A DNA stretch of 64,000 nucleotides. It comes from Acidocella aquatica (GTDB lineage: Bacteria; Pseudomonadota; Alphaproteobacteria; Acetobacterales; Acetobacteraceae). The notes beneath the pieces were generated by a model, which saw only the letters and a program-made list of their open reading frames with translations, made no database searches and was not told the DNA's origin. Below are positions 40,233 to 48,838 of the stretch, in pieces (the stretch's first letter is position 1; each line of letters opens with the position of its first letter). The translations under genes were made by a program, and so were the position numbers. Location: assembly GCF_030160635.1 (NCBI RefSeq), contig NZ_BSOS01000007.1, forward strand, positions 237,996 to 301,995. The letters are read 5' to 3'.

Positions 40233-41642
40233 ATGACTGCCTCGTTGATGAATGCGGACCGGCTGAGCCGAAACCAGTTGGGATTACCACAAATTGTGGC
40301 CTCCACCCTCGCGAATATCGCACCCGCGGTTAGCTTCTATTTCGGCTTCGGCGTCATCGTCGGCGGGGCGGGGGTGGCGGCGCCACTCACGATCATCGTC
40401 GCCATGGTCGTGGTTTTATTCTTGAGCAATACGCTCGCCGAATTTTCCAAATACCGGCCAAGCACCGGATCATTCGTCACCTTCATCGGCATGGCTTTCG
40501 GGCCGACCGCAGGTGCCGCCGCATCTCTCTTCACGGTTGTCGGCTACGCCATCGCGGCGGCGGCCATTGTCGCCATTTCAGGCGGCTGGGCGCATGACAC
40601 GATCAAGCTCTATCTCGGCATCAACATACCCTGGCAGTTACTCAGCATCCTCGCCACCGGCATCTGCGGCTTTCTGGTCGCCCGCGGGGTTAAAATCTCC
40701 ACCACCTGGGCAGCCATATTTTTCTACTTTGAACTTACATTGCTGCTGATCGGCGCCGTCGTGATGCTGGTTGTCAATTGGAGCTCTCTCAGCTGGGCAC
40801 CTTTCCTGCCCTCCAACCTTTCCGGCGGGCTGGCAGGCATTGGGCTTGGCTTCCCCCTCGCCATATACTCCTTCGTCGGCTGGGAAAACTCAGCGACCCT
40901 GGCTGAAGAAACCTCCGATCCCCGAAAAAATATCCCCCGCGCCCTGGTGATCGGCACAATCGCGATCGGCATCGTCTACGTATTCCTCGCCTACTCAACG
41001 GAGATTGCCTTCCATAATGATGCCAAGGCAATCGGCAACTCAACCCTGCCCTATATCGACGCCCTCAAAGGCTCAGCCGCGGGCCTTCTCATTGTCGCTT
41101 ATCTCGCTGGCATGACCAGCATTTTCTCCTGCCTGCTGGGTCTCACCAATTCGCAGGCGCGCATCCTCTTCAGCGCCGGGCGGGAGGGACTTCTTCCCGT
41201 ATTTTTTGGCAAAATCCATCCCCAGCACAAAACGCCCCACATCGCCATGTGGGCTTATATTCTCACGGCCCTGGCCATCACCCTGCTGTGCTGGAATCTC
41301 GATCCCGTAACGATCTTCGGCGATACCGGAACATTGGGAACCATCCCGATCATCATGGTTTATCTAGCCACTACCATCGCCTTGCCGGTCTACATTCTGC
41401 GCTTCCATAAATCTGACTTCAGCATGCTGAAACATGGCATCATTCCAGTGCTTGGCGTGGTTCTAACACTCTTCCCGCTCTGGGGCCTGGTTCAGCCGGG
41501 GCAGCCCGCACCGTTCAACCTCTATCCGGCCATGGCCGGAGCCGGGCTGTTGGTGGCTATTATCTACGGCATCATTCTGGCCCGGCGGATGCCTGATCTG
41601 GTGCAACGTATCGGCAGCTACGTAGCTGACGAGGATTATTGA
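40233..41642 (+). CDS. APC-superfamily amino acid/amine permease
   Basis: A 469-residue inner-membrane transporter with about 12 hydrophobic helices. It starts near MTASLMNADRLSRNQLGLPQIVASTLANIAP-type sequence, typical of the APC family, with the conserved FVTFIGMAFGPTAG region and YSFVGWENSATLAEETSDPRKNIPRA in the TM6-7 loop. The ATG at 40233 has GGGGA eight bases upstream. The substrate is probably an amino acid or amine, in line with the PuuR-like regulator upstream. The next gene begins four bases after its stop. Confidence 0.88.
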   Translation: MTASLMNADRLSRNQLGLPQIVASTLANIAPAVSFYFGFGVIVGGAGVAAPLTIIVAMVVVLFLSNTLAEFSKYRPSTGSFVTFIGMAFGPTAGAAASLFTVVGYAIAAAAIVAISGGWAHDTIKLYLGINIPWQLLSILATGICGFLVARGVKISTTWAAIFFYFELTLLLIGAVVMLVVNWSSLSWAPFLPSNLSGGLAGIGLGFPLAIYSFVGWENSATLAEETSDPRKNIPRALVIGTIAIGIVYVFLAYSTEIAFHNDAKAIGNSTLPYIDALKGSAAGLLIVAYLAGMTSIFSCLLGLTNSQARILFSAGREGLLPVFFGKIHPQHKTPHIAMWAYILTALAITLLCWNLDPVTIFGDTGTLGTIPIIMVYLATTIALPVYILRFHKSDFSMLKHGIIPVLGVVLTLFPLWGLVQPGQPAPFNLYPAMAGAGLLVAIIYGIILARRMPDLVQRIGSYVADEDY

Positions 41643-41646
41643 TCCC

Positions 41647-42426
41647 ATGAAAGTCGCGGCGCTACAGATGCAACCCGCCGGCTCGGCCGCCGCCAATCTG
41701 GCACGGATCAGCGAGGCTGCACGATCCGCCGCGGCATTCGGCGCAAAACTGCTGGTGACACCTGAAATGGGTGTCACCGGCTACGCCATCTGGGACGATA
41801 TCCCCCGCCTCGCGCAAGGCCGCGACGGGCCGATGATACAAAGCATCACCGAAATATCACGTACTTACGACATCGCAATCGCAGCCGGCTTTCCCGAGCG
41901 GGATGGCGAGACCATTTATAACGCCGCAGTTTTTGCCCAACCTGATGGCACTTGCACTTTTTACAGAAAATGCCATCTGTTCGGTCCACTGGAAAATAAG
42001 GCGTATACCCGCGCCTCCGCGCTCTCGCCGGTCATTGAATACGCCGGCATCAAGCTCGCGATGCTGATCTGCTACGATGTCGAATTCCCTGAAATGGTGC
42101 GCTCGCTGGCGCTCGCCGGCGCTGAACTTCTCTTGGTTCCCACGGCTCTGCCGCGGGGGACACCCGCAGCACATGTCGCACAGATGATGCTACCTGCCCG
42201 CGCTTTTGAAAATCATGTATTTATCATCTACGCAGATCTCTGCGGCTCCGAAAATGGCACATCCTATCAAGGAGACTCCGTGATCGCCGGCCCCGATGGC
42301 AGCATTTTCGCACGGGCCGGCGCCACGGAAACATTGCTCCTGACCGTGATAGACCCAAAAAACCCTGGCTACACCGCTCTGGACCCCTATCTGACCGACC
42401 GCCGGCCAACACTATACCGCCTTTAA
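41647..42426 (+). CDS. Carbon-nitrogen hydrolase (nitrilase superfamily amidase)
   Basis: A 259-residue enzyme with the Glu-Lys-Cys triad: Glu in LLVTPEMGVTGY, Lys in TFYRKCHLFG and Cys in LAMLICYDVEFPE. It hydrolyses a C-N bond, probably an amide or carbamoyl group. The size suits aliphatic amidase or N-carbamoyl-type members rather than nitrilases proper. It is cotranscribed with the permease. Together with the HisD-like dehydrogenase this suggests uptake and breakdown of a nitrogenous compound such as an acylated amine; the exact substrate is unknown. Confidence 0.88.
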   Translation: MKVAALQMQPAGSAAANLARISEAARSAAAFGAKLLVTPEMGVTGYAIWDDIPRLAQGRDGPMIQSITEISRTYDIAIAAGFPERDGETIYNAAVFAQPDGTCTFYRKCHLFGPLENKAYTRASALSPVIEYAGIKLAMLICYDVEFPEMVRSLALAGAELLLVPTALPRGTPAAHVAQMMLPARAFENHVFIIYADLCGSENGTSYQGDSVIAGPDGSIFARAGATETLLLTVIDPKNPGYTALDPYLTDRRPTLYRL

Positions 42427-42432
42427 TATTAC

Positions 42433-42467
42433 GAGAGCCTGATCGCCTTAAGTGCGCCCAGGCTCTC
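42433..42467 (+). terminator. Hairpin after the carbon-nitrogen hydrolase gene
   Basis: GAGAGCCTG (42433-42441) pairs with CAGGCTCTC (42459-42467) across a 17-base loop, seven bases past the stop codon. A T-run is missing, but the position suits a terminator of the permease-hydrolase transcript. Confidence 0.5.
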
Positions 42468-42615
42468 TGGTTGGCAGCGCAGCCTTCAACATGGTGATTC
42501 TCCCTTTCATCCCGGCCTGCACAGGTCTTGCAAATAACCCGCGTATTTCTTGAAAATTTCGCTTTGCCCCACTCAGTATTGCCATTTTAAATGAAACCAG
42601 GCCCGATGTTAAAAA

Positions 42616-43875
42616 TCAAACGCCCTTTGCGTCTTGACGCGGCATAAAATGCAACTTCAAACCCTGCACACTCCGAAAAATTAAACCTGGCGTGAATTGC
42701 GGTTCTTCCAGAATTTCCACACCGTCGAAGCGCTGCACAACTGCGTTAAAAAACTCACTTACCTGTAATTTAGCAAGCAGATGCCCGATACAATGATGAA
42801 GCCCCGGACCGAACATCAATGCGCGATCATTGTTCTCACGGGCAAAATCCAACGTCTCGGGATTTTTATAAAGGCCAGGATCGCGATTGCCCCCGGCGAT
42901 CATCAACATAAGGACGTCCCCCTTCTTCATCCGGTGCCCCTTCCACTCAAAATCCTCCGCAACGATCCGGAACATGGCAGCCGACATCGCGATATAACGC
43001 ATTAACTCAATTGAGCACTCAAGACTTTTCTCCGGATGGCTGCGCCAATACCGCCAAGCGGCCGGGTATTGGGCCAAGGCGCGGATGCCAAGTGTCAATG
43101 AATTGGTCGTCGAGTCATGACCCGCGATGATTACCTGGATCAACGTCGCCAGCATTTCATCCTCCGAGAGACGGGCATCTCCATCCACGGCGCCTATAAG
43201 CTGGGTAATAAAATCCTCCTTTGGAAAACGGCGGCGGCTTTCAATTTCCTTCCGAAAAACATCCAGCATATCCGCAACAACCACTTCCAACTGATCGAGC
43301 CACGCCGGTTCCGGGTTGAAAGATGTGAGCGCCGTGGTAACACCATCCGACCAGCCTTTCAGCCGCGGCAAAAACTCCTCGGGCAACCCCAGAAGACGCA
43401 GAATAACCGCCCCCGGCAGCATGCGCGAAATACTTTCATGAAATTCTAGCTCCTCAAGCCGCGCAGCTTTATCAAGCAACACCGAAATACGATTCCGCAC
43501 ATAAGGCCTCAGACTTTCAACGAGCTTGCGATTTAGCGCCTTCACCAACAAGCCCCGCACTCTTGCATGCTCAGCACCATCGAGATTGGTCGAAATTTTC
43601 TGCATGTAATAGACAGAGTTAACCAACCGCACATCGGCTTCCACCGCTGGCATGATATTATATAGCATCTCAGGAAAGGCATGACTCGAGATTGGCAAAC
43701 TACCACTAAAACCTTCAGTAACCTCAGCATGACCCGTTATTATCCAGCAATGAGATTCCTCACTCCAGTAAATCGGATCATACGCGCGCAACTGGTTCAG
43801 TTCGCGCAGCAGAGCATCGCCTTTAATCGCTAGAAGCGAAAGATTAACGTCTTGAGCAGACATGGCGCTGGGCAT
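42616..43875 (-). CDS. Cytochrome P450 (copy A)
   Basis: A 419-residue soluble bacterial P450 monooxygenase. The I-helix is IIAGHDSTTNSLTLG, the K-helix ExxR is ELMR in CSIELMRYIA, and the haem-thiolate loop is FGPGLHHCIGHLLAKLQ with the Cys near residue 370. The ATG at 43875 has AGGAGG five bases upstream. It is the last gene of a minus-strand set with enoyl-CoA hydratase, kinase-like protein, SDR and Rieske oxygenase. It is closely related to the second P450 at 50.9-52.1 kb. No ferredoxin or ferredoxin reductase gene is nearby. The substrate is unknown. Confidence 0.95.
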   Translation of the reverse strand: MPSAMSAQDVNLSLLAIKGDALLRELNQLRAYDPIYWSEESHCWIITGHAEVTEGFSGSLPISSHAFPEMLYNIMPAVEADVRLVNSVYYMQKISTNLDGAEHARVRGLLVKALNRKLVESLRPYVRNRISVLLDKAARLEELEFHESISRMLPGAVILRLLGLPEEFLPRLKGWSDGVTTALTSFNPEPAWLDQLEVVVADMLDVFRKEIESRRRFPKEDFITQLIGAVDGDARLSEDEMLATLIQVIIAGHDSTTNSLTLGIRALAQYPAAWRYWRSHPEKSLECSIELMRYIAMSAAMFRIVAEDFEWKGHRMKKGDVLMLMIAGGNRDPGLYKNPETLDFARENNDRALMFGPGLHHCIGHLLAKLQVSEFFNAVVQRFDGVEILEEPQFTPGLIFRSVQGLKLHFMPRQDAKGV

Positions 43876-43907
43876 ATCATCCTCCTATTCGCAAAACACG
43901 ACGGCAA

Positions 43908-44714
43908 TCAACGGCCGCGGAATATGGGAGGCCGCTTTTCCCTTGCGGCCGCCATCGCCTCAACAAAATCATCAGTCGCAGCGCATTTCTTAACAACGGC
44001 CAGTTCCTCAGCAAATTGTTGTTCAAGTGTATTATGAAAGCAATTGCGCAGCAGCTCCTTCATACCGAAAACCGCCGCCGGCGGACTCGCTGAAAGTTTG
44101 CCAACAATCCCATCAACTTGCGCATCCAATCCCATATCCGGCACAACCCAGTTTGCCAGTCCAAACTGTCCGGCCTGCGCAGCCGTAACAAACTCACCCA
44201 ACAGCAAAATCTGCATAGCCCGTGCGGAACCGACCTTGCGCGGCAGATAATAAGACTCTCCATGATCGGCAGTATGCCCCAACCGGACTTGCGGCACCGC
44301 AAGCTTGGCGGTCTCCGACACCGCCACCAAATCCGCCGCAAGAACAAACTGCATGCCAGCACCTATGGCATAGCCGCGCACACCCGCCACAATCGGGGCA
44401 TCAACTTTATGCAGCGCAGTAAACAGAACCTGCGAAACATCAAGAACATTAAGCCCGACTTCCGCAGCACGCGCTTGTGGCGTAACAGCCGAAATATCCG
44501 TCATCTCGCGCAGATCCGCACCCGAACAAAAATCTGGACCGTTACCGCGCAACAACAACACACGCGTTTGCTCATCGCCATTCAGGCCACTGATGAACTC
44601 TATCAGATCTCGGCACATTTGCATGGTCAGAGCGTTACGGCTTTTCGGCCGATTAAAGGTAATCGTTGCAACACCTGCAGATTTTTTAAAAATAATGGGT
44701 GCACTTATGTTCAT
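43908..44714 (-). CDS. Enoyl-CoA hydratase/isomerase family protein (copy 1)
   Basis: A 268-residue crotonase-fold protein that should act on an acyl-CoA thioester. The oxyanion-hole segments are FCSGADLREM and GVRGYAIGAGMQFVLAADL. The Glu-containing region RLGHTADHGESYYLPRKVG differs from textbook hydratases (usually GIxPGxGGTQRL), so hydratase versus isomerase activity is open. GGAG lies seven bases before the ATG. It sits 32 bases upstream of P450 copy A, in the same direction. Confidence 0.87.
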   Translation of the reverse strand: MNISAPIIFKKSAGVATITFNRPKSRNALTMQMCRDLIEFISGLNGDEQTRVLLLRGNGPDFCSGADLREMTDISAVTPQARAAEVGLNVLDVSQVLFTALHKVDAPIVAGVRGYAIGAGMQFVLAADLVAVSETAKLAVPQVRLGHTADHGESYYLPRKVGSARAMQILLLGEFVTAAQAGQFGLANWVVPDMGLDAQVDGIVGKLSASPPAAVFGMKELLRNCFHNTLEQQFAEELAVVKKCAATDDFVEAMAAAREKRPPIFRGR

Positions 44715-44849
44715 ATTCCGGCTCCGGTCAATTTCTCAAAGGCTGCATGCTCATTTCCACGGCAATCCCCTCAGCCAGCACCGCGGCTTGATATCTCTAA
44801 TTTCAAAAAGACCCTGCAAAATACATACTTTCTTTCAACGACCGTTGAA

Positions 44850-46310
44850 TCAGCATCGGGCCATTAACGCCGCCAGATCATCTAATGCTGCATAATATTC
44901 ATGGCATGCAACCGTCGCAAAAATGAAGTTGTCATGCTCAGCCCTGGCATAACCCGCGTAGGTAGAAGCCGCCATGCTGGTACGCCAAACATTGCTCCAG
45001 ACCTGGAAATAATGCAACGCCTCGTCACTGACCGGCCGCCCTCCATGTGCCAGGTACTGCACCATGAATTCCTCCCAAGACATGACCTTCTCGATGTCGG
45101 GCCGGATATAGCCAAGATCCTCCGCTGCGTGCCCAGCATGGGCAAGCTCCCAATCAAGGAACACAGAGACTCCCTCATCATGAATGAGGATGTTACGAAA
45201 ATTACAGTCGCCATGCACCAATGAGAGATCGTCGCCCAGACAGCCGGCGTTTGCACGCATCCATGCATAGGCCGCTTCCAACGCCATCGACGGCTCAAGC
45301 CGTTCCGCAACCCAACGGGCGTAATAGCGATCCAGCACAACTAACATCTGGTTACGCAATGAACCGTCAACCGGCTGGTACGGTTCGCTGATGGTCCAGA
45401 CATCGATTTGATGAATGGCCGCGAGATATCTCGCCACATCGGCAACAATTTTTCTCCCTGCATCCCCCAGATGCTGCGCACCGAACGTCTCCCCCCGAGA
45501 TCGCTCCATGACGATGAATGCCCCTCCCATGAACTGAGGGTCGCGTTCTTCCAGAAAAACACGTGGCACCGCAATACCAGCCTCATGCAGGCGCCTTAAG
45601 AGATCAAACTCATCGGCGACTGATGCACGTGTAACATTGAAGGCCGGTTCACGCCGCAACACCATGTCTTCTGGCCAACCCGGCAAACCAGAGACACGAA
45701 AAAAATAGATATCCTTGGAATTCACCCCTGGTAGACGGCGCAACTCCAGCACCTCAATTGCATCCACCTTCGGAAAACGCCGTCGTAAATATCGCGTCAG
45801 CTCAACCGCCTGCGGATCCGGTGTCAGCGCCGGCAACCGTTTATCCCGCTCCACGCTCTCGGCCCTTATTTTGGCCAATTCAATATTATATCTTTTACGA
45901 AAACCATCTTCTATCGACGCTGCTTCCCGGCATACGTCAGCCAAAATCTCTGGGTAGTTCGCCGGAAAATCACGCGACCAAATGTTGATGTAGGAGCCAA
46001 TTTCAGAGGCCAAAAGCTCATATTTTTGAATCTCGGCGCCAACGCCAAACGTCTGCAACGGGGGAGGAATTTCTATTTTCATTTCGCGCAAATAAGCCAA
46101 TATCTTGTCCAGCAGAACAACCTGACGCGGTTGAAATTCTGCGGCAATGTCTGAAAGTCTTTCGTGTCTTAACGCGAGATGTACCAGCGTCTCTCCCGCT
46201 CGCGCGGCCAGAATCGGCGAAAGTCCGGATTCCAGTTTTGCCGAGAAAAAATCCACAGCTAAAATTTCACGCCTAATGGCCGCCAGGAAGAGTGATGGAT
46301 CTGGCTGCAT
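44850..46310 (-). CDS. APH-fold phosphotransferase-like protein with long N-terminal extension
   Basis: A 486-residue protein. The C-terminal 330 residues form an aminoglycoside-phosphotransferase/ACAD10-like kinase fold: FRVSGLPGWPEDMVLRREP (ATP-site Lys replaced by Arg), LSLVHGDCNFRNILIHD (catalytic loop with Asp) and VFLDWELAHAGHAAEDLGY (metal-binding Asp). The first 150 residues are predicted helical and are not part of this fold. The location among acyl-CoA and oxygenase genes suggests it phosphorylates a pathway intermediate, such as a hydroxyacyl-CoA as ACAD10/11 proteins do. It is not a resistance gene. Confidence 0.82.
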   Translation of the reverse strand: MQPDPSLFLAAIRREILAVDFFSAKLESGLSPILAARAGETLVHLALRHERLSDIAAEFQPRQVVLLDKILAYLREMKIEIPPPLQTFGVGAEIQKYELLASEIGSYINIWSRDFPANYPEILADVCREAASIEDGFRKRYNIELAKIRAESVERDKRLPALTPDPQAVELTRYLRRRFPKVDAIEVLELRRLPGVNSKDIYFFRVSGLPGWPEDMVLRREPAFNVTRASVADEFDLLRRLHEAGIAVPRVFLEERDPQFMGGAFIVMERSRGETFGAQHLGDAGRKIVADVARYLAAIHQIDVWTISEPYQPVDGSLRNQMLVVLDRYYARWVAERLEPSMALEAAYAWMRANAGCLGDDLSLVHGDCNFRNILIHDEGVSVFLDWELAHAGHAAEDLGYIRPDIEKVMSWEEFMVQYLAHGGRPVSDEALHYFQVWSNVWRTSMAASTYAGYARAEHDNFIFATVACHEYYAALDDLAALMARC

Positions 46311-46334
46311 GCTACAAATCTTCCCTAATGATAT

Positions 46335-47108
46335 TTACGAAACAAGCCAACCACCATCCATATACATGGTTTGCCCGGTCATATAATTCGACGCACGGCT
46401 TGCCAAAAATACAAAAGCTCCAATGATTTCCTCAGGCTCCGCCACTCGTCCCATTGGTATCTTAGCAACCAGAAGCGCTTCGAGTTTCGGCTCATTTTTT
46501 ACAATCTCTCTCCATTGCGTGGTCACATGCGCGCCAGGGCCAATACAATTCACCTGAATATTTATACCATCCCTGGCCAACTCAACCGCGAGTGACCGAG
46601 ATAGTTGCGTGAGTCCACCTTTGGTCATCCCGTAAATACCGCTTCCGGGATCAGCAATAACAGCGCATAAGGAAGTAACATTAATGATTTTTCCAGAACC
46701 TGATTGCTTCATATAAGGAATGGCAGCCTGGGAGAGAATAAGAATACTCTTGAGATTAACATCAACCATGTAGTCGAAATCATCCATACTTGCACTCACA
46801 ATTGGCGCGCGAATAGAAATACCCGCGTTATTCACCAGGACATCAATTTTTCCCCACGCTTTCATCATATTTTCAATCAGGATTGGAAGTGTATCAAATT
46901 TGCTCATGTCAGCTGGCAATACAAGGGCACGACGGCCAAGAGATTGAATCCTCGCCGCCACGTCCTTCAATTCGCTTTCCGTGCGCGCCACAAGTGCAAC
47001 ATCGGCACCAGCCTCAGCAAGCCCAATCGCCACGGCCCGCCCAATGCCACGACTGGCCCCCGTTACAAGGCAGGATTTTCCCTCAAGCCCGAACAAATCA
47101 TTTAACAT
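46335..47108 (-). CDS. Short-chain dehydrogenase/reductase (SDR)
   Basis: A 257-residue classical SDR. Cofactor motif TGASRGIGRAVAIG near residue 17; NNAGIS; catalytic Ser in NVTSLCAVIAD; YGMTKGG gives Tyr and Lys. The C-terminus MTGQTMYMDGGWLVS is typical. It would oxidise an alcohol made by the oxygenases or reduce a ketone. The ATG at 47108 is preferred because AGGGG is eight bases upstream; a GTG at 47114 is too close to it. The gene starts 42 bases after a small unknown gene and ends 24 bases before the kinase-like gene. Confidence 0.92.
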   Translation of the reverse strand: MLNDLFGLEGKSCLVTGASRGIGRAVAIGLAEAGADVALVARTESELKDVAARIQSLGRRALVLPADMSKFDTLPILIENMMKAWGKIDVLVNNAGISIRAPIVSASMDDFDYMVDVNLKSILILSQAAIPYMKQSGSGKIINVTSLCAVIADPGSGIYGMTKGGLTQLSRSLAVELARDGINIQVNCIGPGAHVTTQWREIVKNEPKLEALLVAKIPMGRVAEPEEIIGAFVFLASRASNYMTGQTMYMDGGWLVS

Positions 47109-47150
47109 TTCCACGCCCCTGTACGCAGCCAGTTATAGCGCTGGCTACCC

Positions 47151-47507
47151 TTAAAGTTCGTCAAGCTCCTTGACCATAAAAATTTGACGATTGCTCCGCG
47201 CATGCTCAGCTTCAACTTCCTGACCATTGATCTCTTCTGTGAGTGCTATTTCAGCCAGCGAAAGTATAAGTTTCATCAGACGGTCCGTCTCAGGTTTCTT
47301 CGATATATCATCTAAGGAAATCGGATTCAAATAATCCAGAGCAGCCTGCGCGCGCGGCGCCATCGCGGCATAAAACCCCCGGCGTTCGCGCGCTGTACTG
47401 GTAACTCGGCGATGAAGGCGCGCCTTCATGGTCGTAATCGCCCAATCAGTAACAAATGGCTCCAGATCCGCAAAGCCTTCCGGCAACAAAGATGCATCGT
47501 CTGACAT
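47151..47507 (-). CDS. Small conserved-looking protein linked to the Rieske gene, unknown
   Basis: A 118-residue soluble, helix-rich, acidic protein: LLPEGFADLEPFVTDWAITT at the N-terminus, then an Arg-rich stretch, FYAAMAPRAQAALDYLNPIS and LMKLILSLAEIALTEE. The N-terminal LPEGFADLEPF and the aromatic/proline pattern recall small proteins I associate with ring-hydroxylating oxygenase clusters, possibly accessory to the oxygenase; this is from memory and weak. GAGGG lies eight bases before the ATG. It starts 11 bases after the Rieske stop, so the two are almost certainly cotranscribed. No cysteine cluster is present, so it is not a ferredoxin. Confidence 0.7.
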   Translation of the reverse strand: MSDDASLLPEGFADLEPFVTDWAITTMKARLHRRVTSTARERRGFYAAMAPRAQAALDYLNPISLDDISKKPETDRLMKLILSLAEIALTEEINGQEVEAEHARSNRQIFMVKELDEL

Positions 47508-47518
47508 GATTACTTCCC

Positions 47519-48736
47519 TCAATCCACCGCCTGATTTGGAGATTGCTCAATATATTTATTCAACATCATATAACTATGCCGGCACATTGTCTCGCTCAAT
47601 TGGAAATTAAAATATTTCTTGGCGCCAGAACGAATGGCTCTCTGCTGGGTACGCAACACAGCAAGATCCTCCGCCACCGTATCCCTAAACGCGGCGACAC
47701 TGTATTCCTGACTGAAACGTTGCGCAGCATTGATAGCTTTTGGAAACCACACAGTGGAATGCCAGCGCGTTTGATCCACCGTAACCGGGAAAAATTCGTG
47801 GATGAAAAAGAACGTTGGCGCCACATCGAACAAAAGAGTTGGAAAAATGCCATGCACGTCAAGTTGCCAATTCGGATGTCGCAGGAGCTTGTGGGAATCA
47901 TTCTGCTGAACAGCACCCTGCGAGATTACGCCACCACCCTTTATGGCGATGCCTTCAACAAGGTCCGGCTTGCGATGAGGATTTCCCCAGACGCCCATAA
48001 GCCGGTGCAAACCGAAAAATTCAAAGCTGATTGGGTGAGCCAGTGGATTCTCACTACCTACAGAGCGGTCTGCGACGCTGAGCCGGTGGACGGAGGCGAG
48101 ATGATAAGTCTCCTGAAAATTATCAATCAAACATTTCCAGTTAACCGGAACATCGCCCCCAATAGTCACAAACGACTCAAACCCCTCAAGCGAATGTTCG
48201 AGAATTTTTGTCTTGATTGGCCCAAGAAACTCCAGCAGTGTCTGTTCGGGCGCGGCACTCAGATTAATAAAGATAAGACTATTCCACACCTCAACATGAA
48301 CTGGCGTCAGTCCACAGCTCTTAATATCAAGACCAAAAAAACTCTCGGAATCAGGGATGCTTACGGCAGCGCCGTCCAATCCATAGCGCCAACCGTGATA
48401 CGGGCAACTAAATCCAAATGCACTTCCCCGATCCTCCCAAACAACTTTTACAGAGCGATGCGAACAGACGTTATGAAACGCCCGTATCTGGCTATCCTTA
48501 CCGCGCGTGATTAGAATGTTCGCGTCGCAGATATCCCACTCCTTCGCAAAAAAATCACCCGGCTTTGGAATTTCCACATCACGGCCGGCAAATAGCCATG
48601 CCCTGGAAAAAACCCGCTCACGCTCAATTTTAAACTGTTCTTGAGAATAGTAGAGTTCAGTCGGAATCAATTCACTACCCAACTCCGCTACATTTTCTTT
48701 CTGCACGAACGTCACAGCTTCTTCCATTATCGCCAT
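47519..48736 (-). CDS. Rieske non-haem iron aromatic ring-hydroxylating-type oxygenase, alpha subunit
   Basis: A 405-residue oxygenase. The Rieske [2Fe-2S] ligands are in NVCSHRS and SCPYHGWRYGLDG (C-x-H and C-x2-H) at about 91-115. The mononuclear iron region is LIDNFQETYHLASVH near residue 207, with the Asp bridging the two centres and the two His ligands. Single-component-alpha Rieske enzymes act on aromatics, but many act on alkyl, amine or steroid substrates, so the aromatic label is only the family's. No reductase, ferredoxin or beta subunit is adjacent. It lies between a small unknown gene and an RDH-motif protein. Confidence 0.92.
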   Translation of the reverse strand: MAIMEEAVTFVQKENVAELGSELIPTELYYSQEQFKIERERVFSRAWLFAGRDVEIPKPGDFFAKEWDICDANILITRGKDSQIRAFHNVCSHRSVKVVWEDRGSAFGFSCPYHGWRYGLDGAAVSIPDSESFFGLDIKSCGLTPVHVEVWNSLIFINLSAAPEQTLLEFLGPIKTKILEHSLEGFESFVTIGGDVPVNWKCLIDNFQETYHLASVHRLSVADRSVGSENPLAHPISFEFFGLHRLMGVWGNPHRKPDLVEGIAIKGGGVISQGAVQQNDSHKLLRHPNWQLDVHGIFPTLLFDVAPTFFFIHEFFPVTVDQTRWHSTVWFPKAINAAQRFSQEYSVAAFRDTVAEDLAVLRTQQRAIRSGAKKYFNFQLSETMCRHSYMMLNKYIEQSPNQAVD

Positions 48737-48838
48737 GCGATGCCTGCCTTTTTCTTAGCTAACAAGAGGAAAGTATTACTTTTATCCTACCAGTTGCGGC
48801 CATGCGCCAAGCGGCCCGCCCGTCGCATGAACTGACCA

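Noticed and set aside
44850..46310. Aminoglycoside resistance gene
   Set aside because: The kinase fold is shared with resistance enzymes, but the long N-terminal region and the acyl-CoA gene context do not fit resistance.
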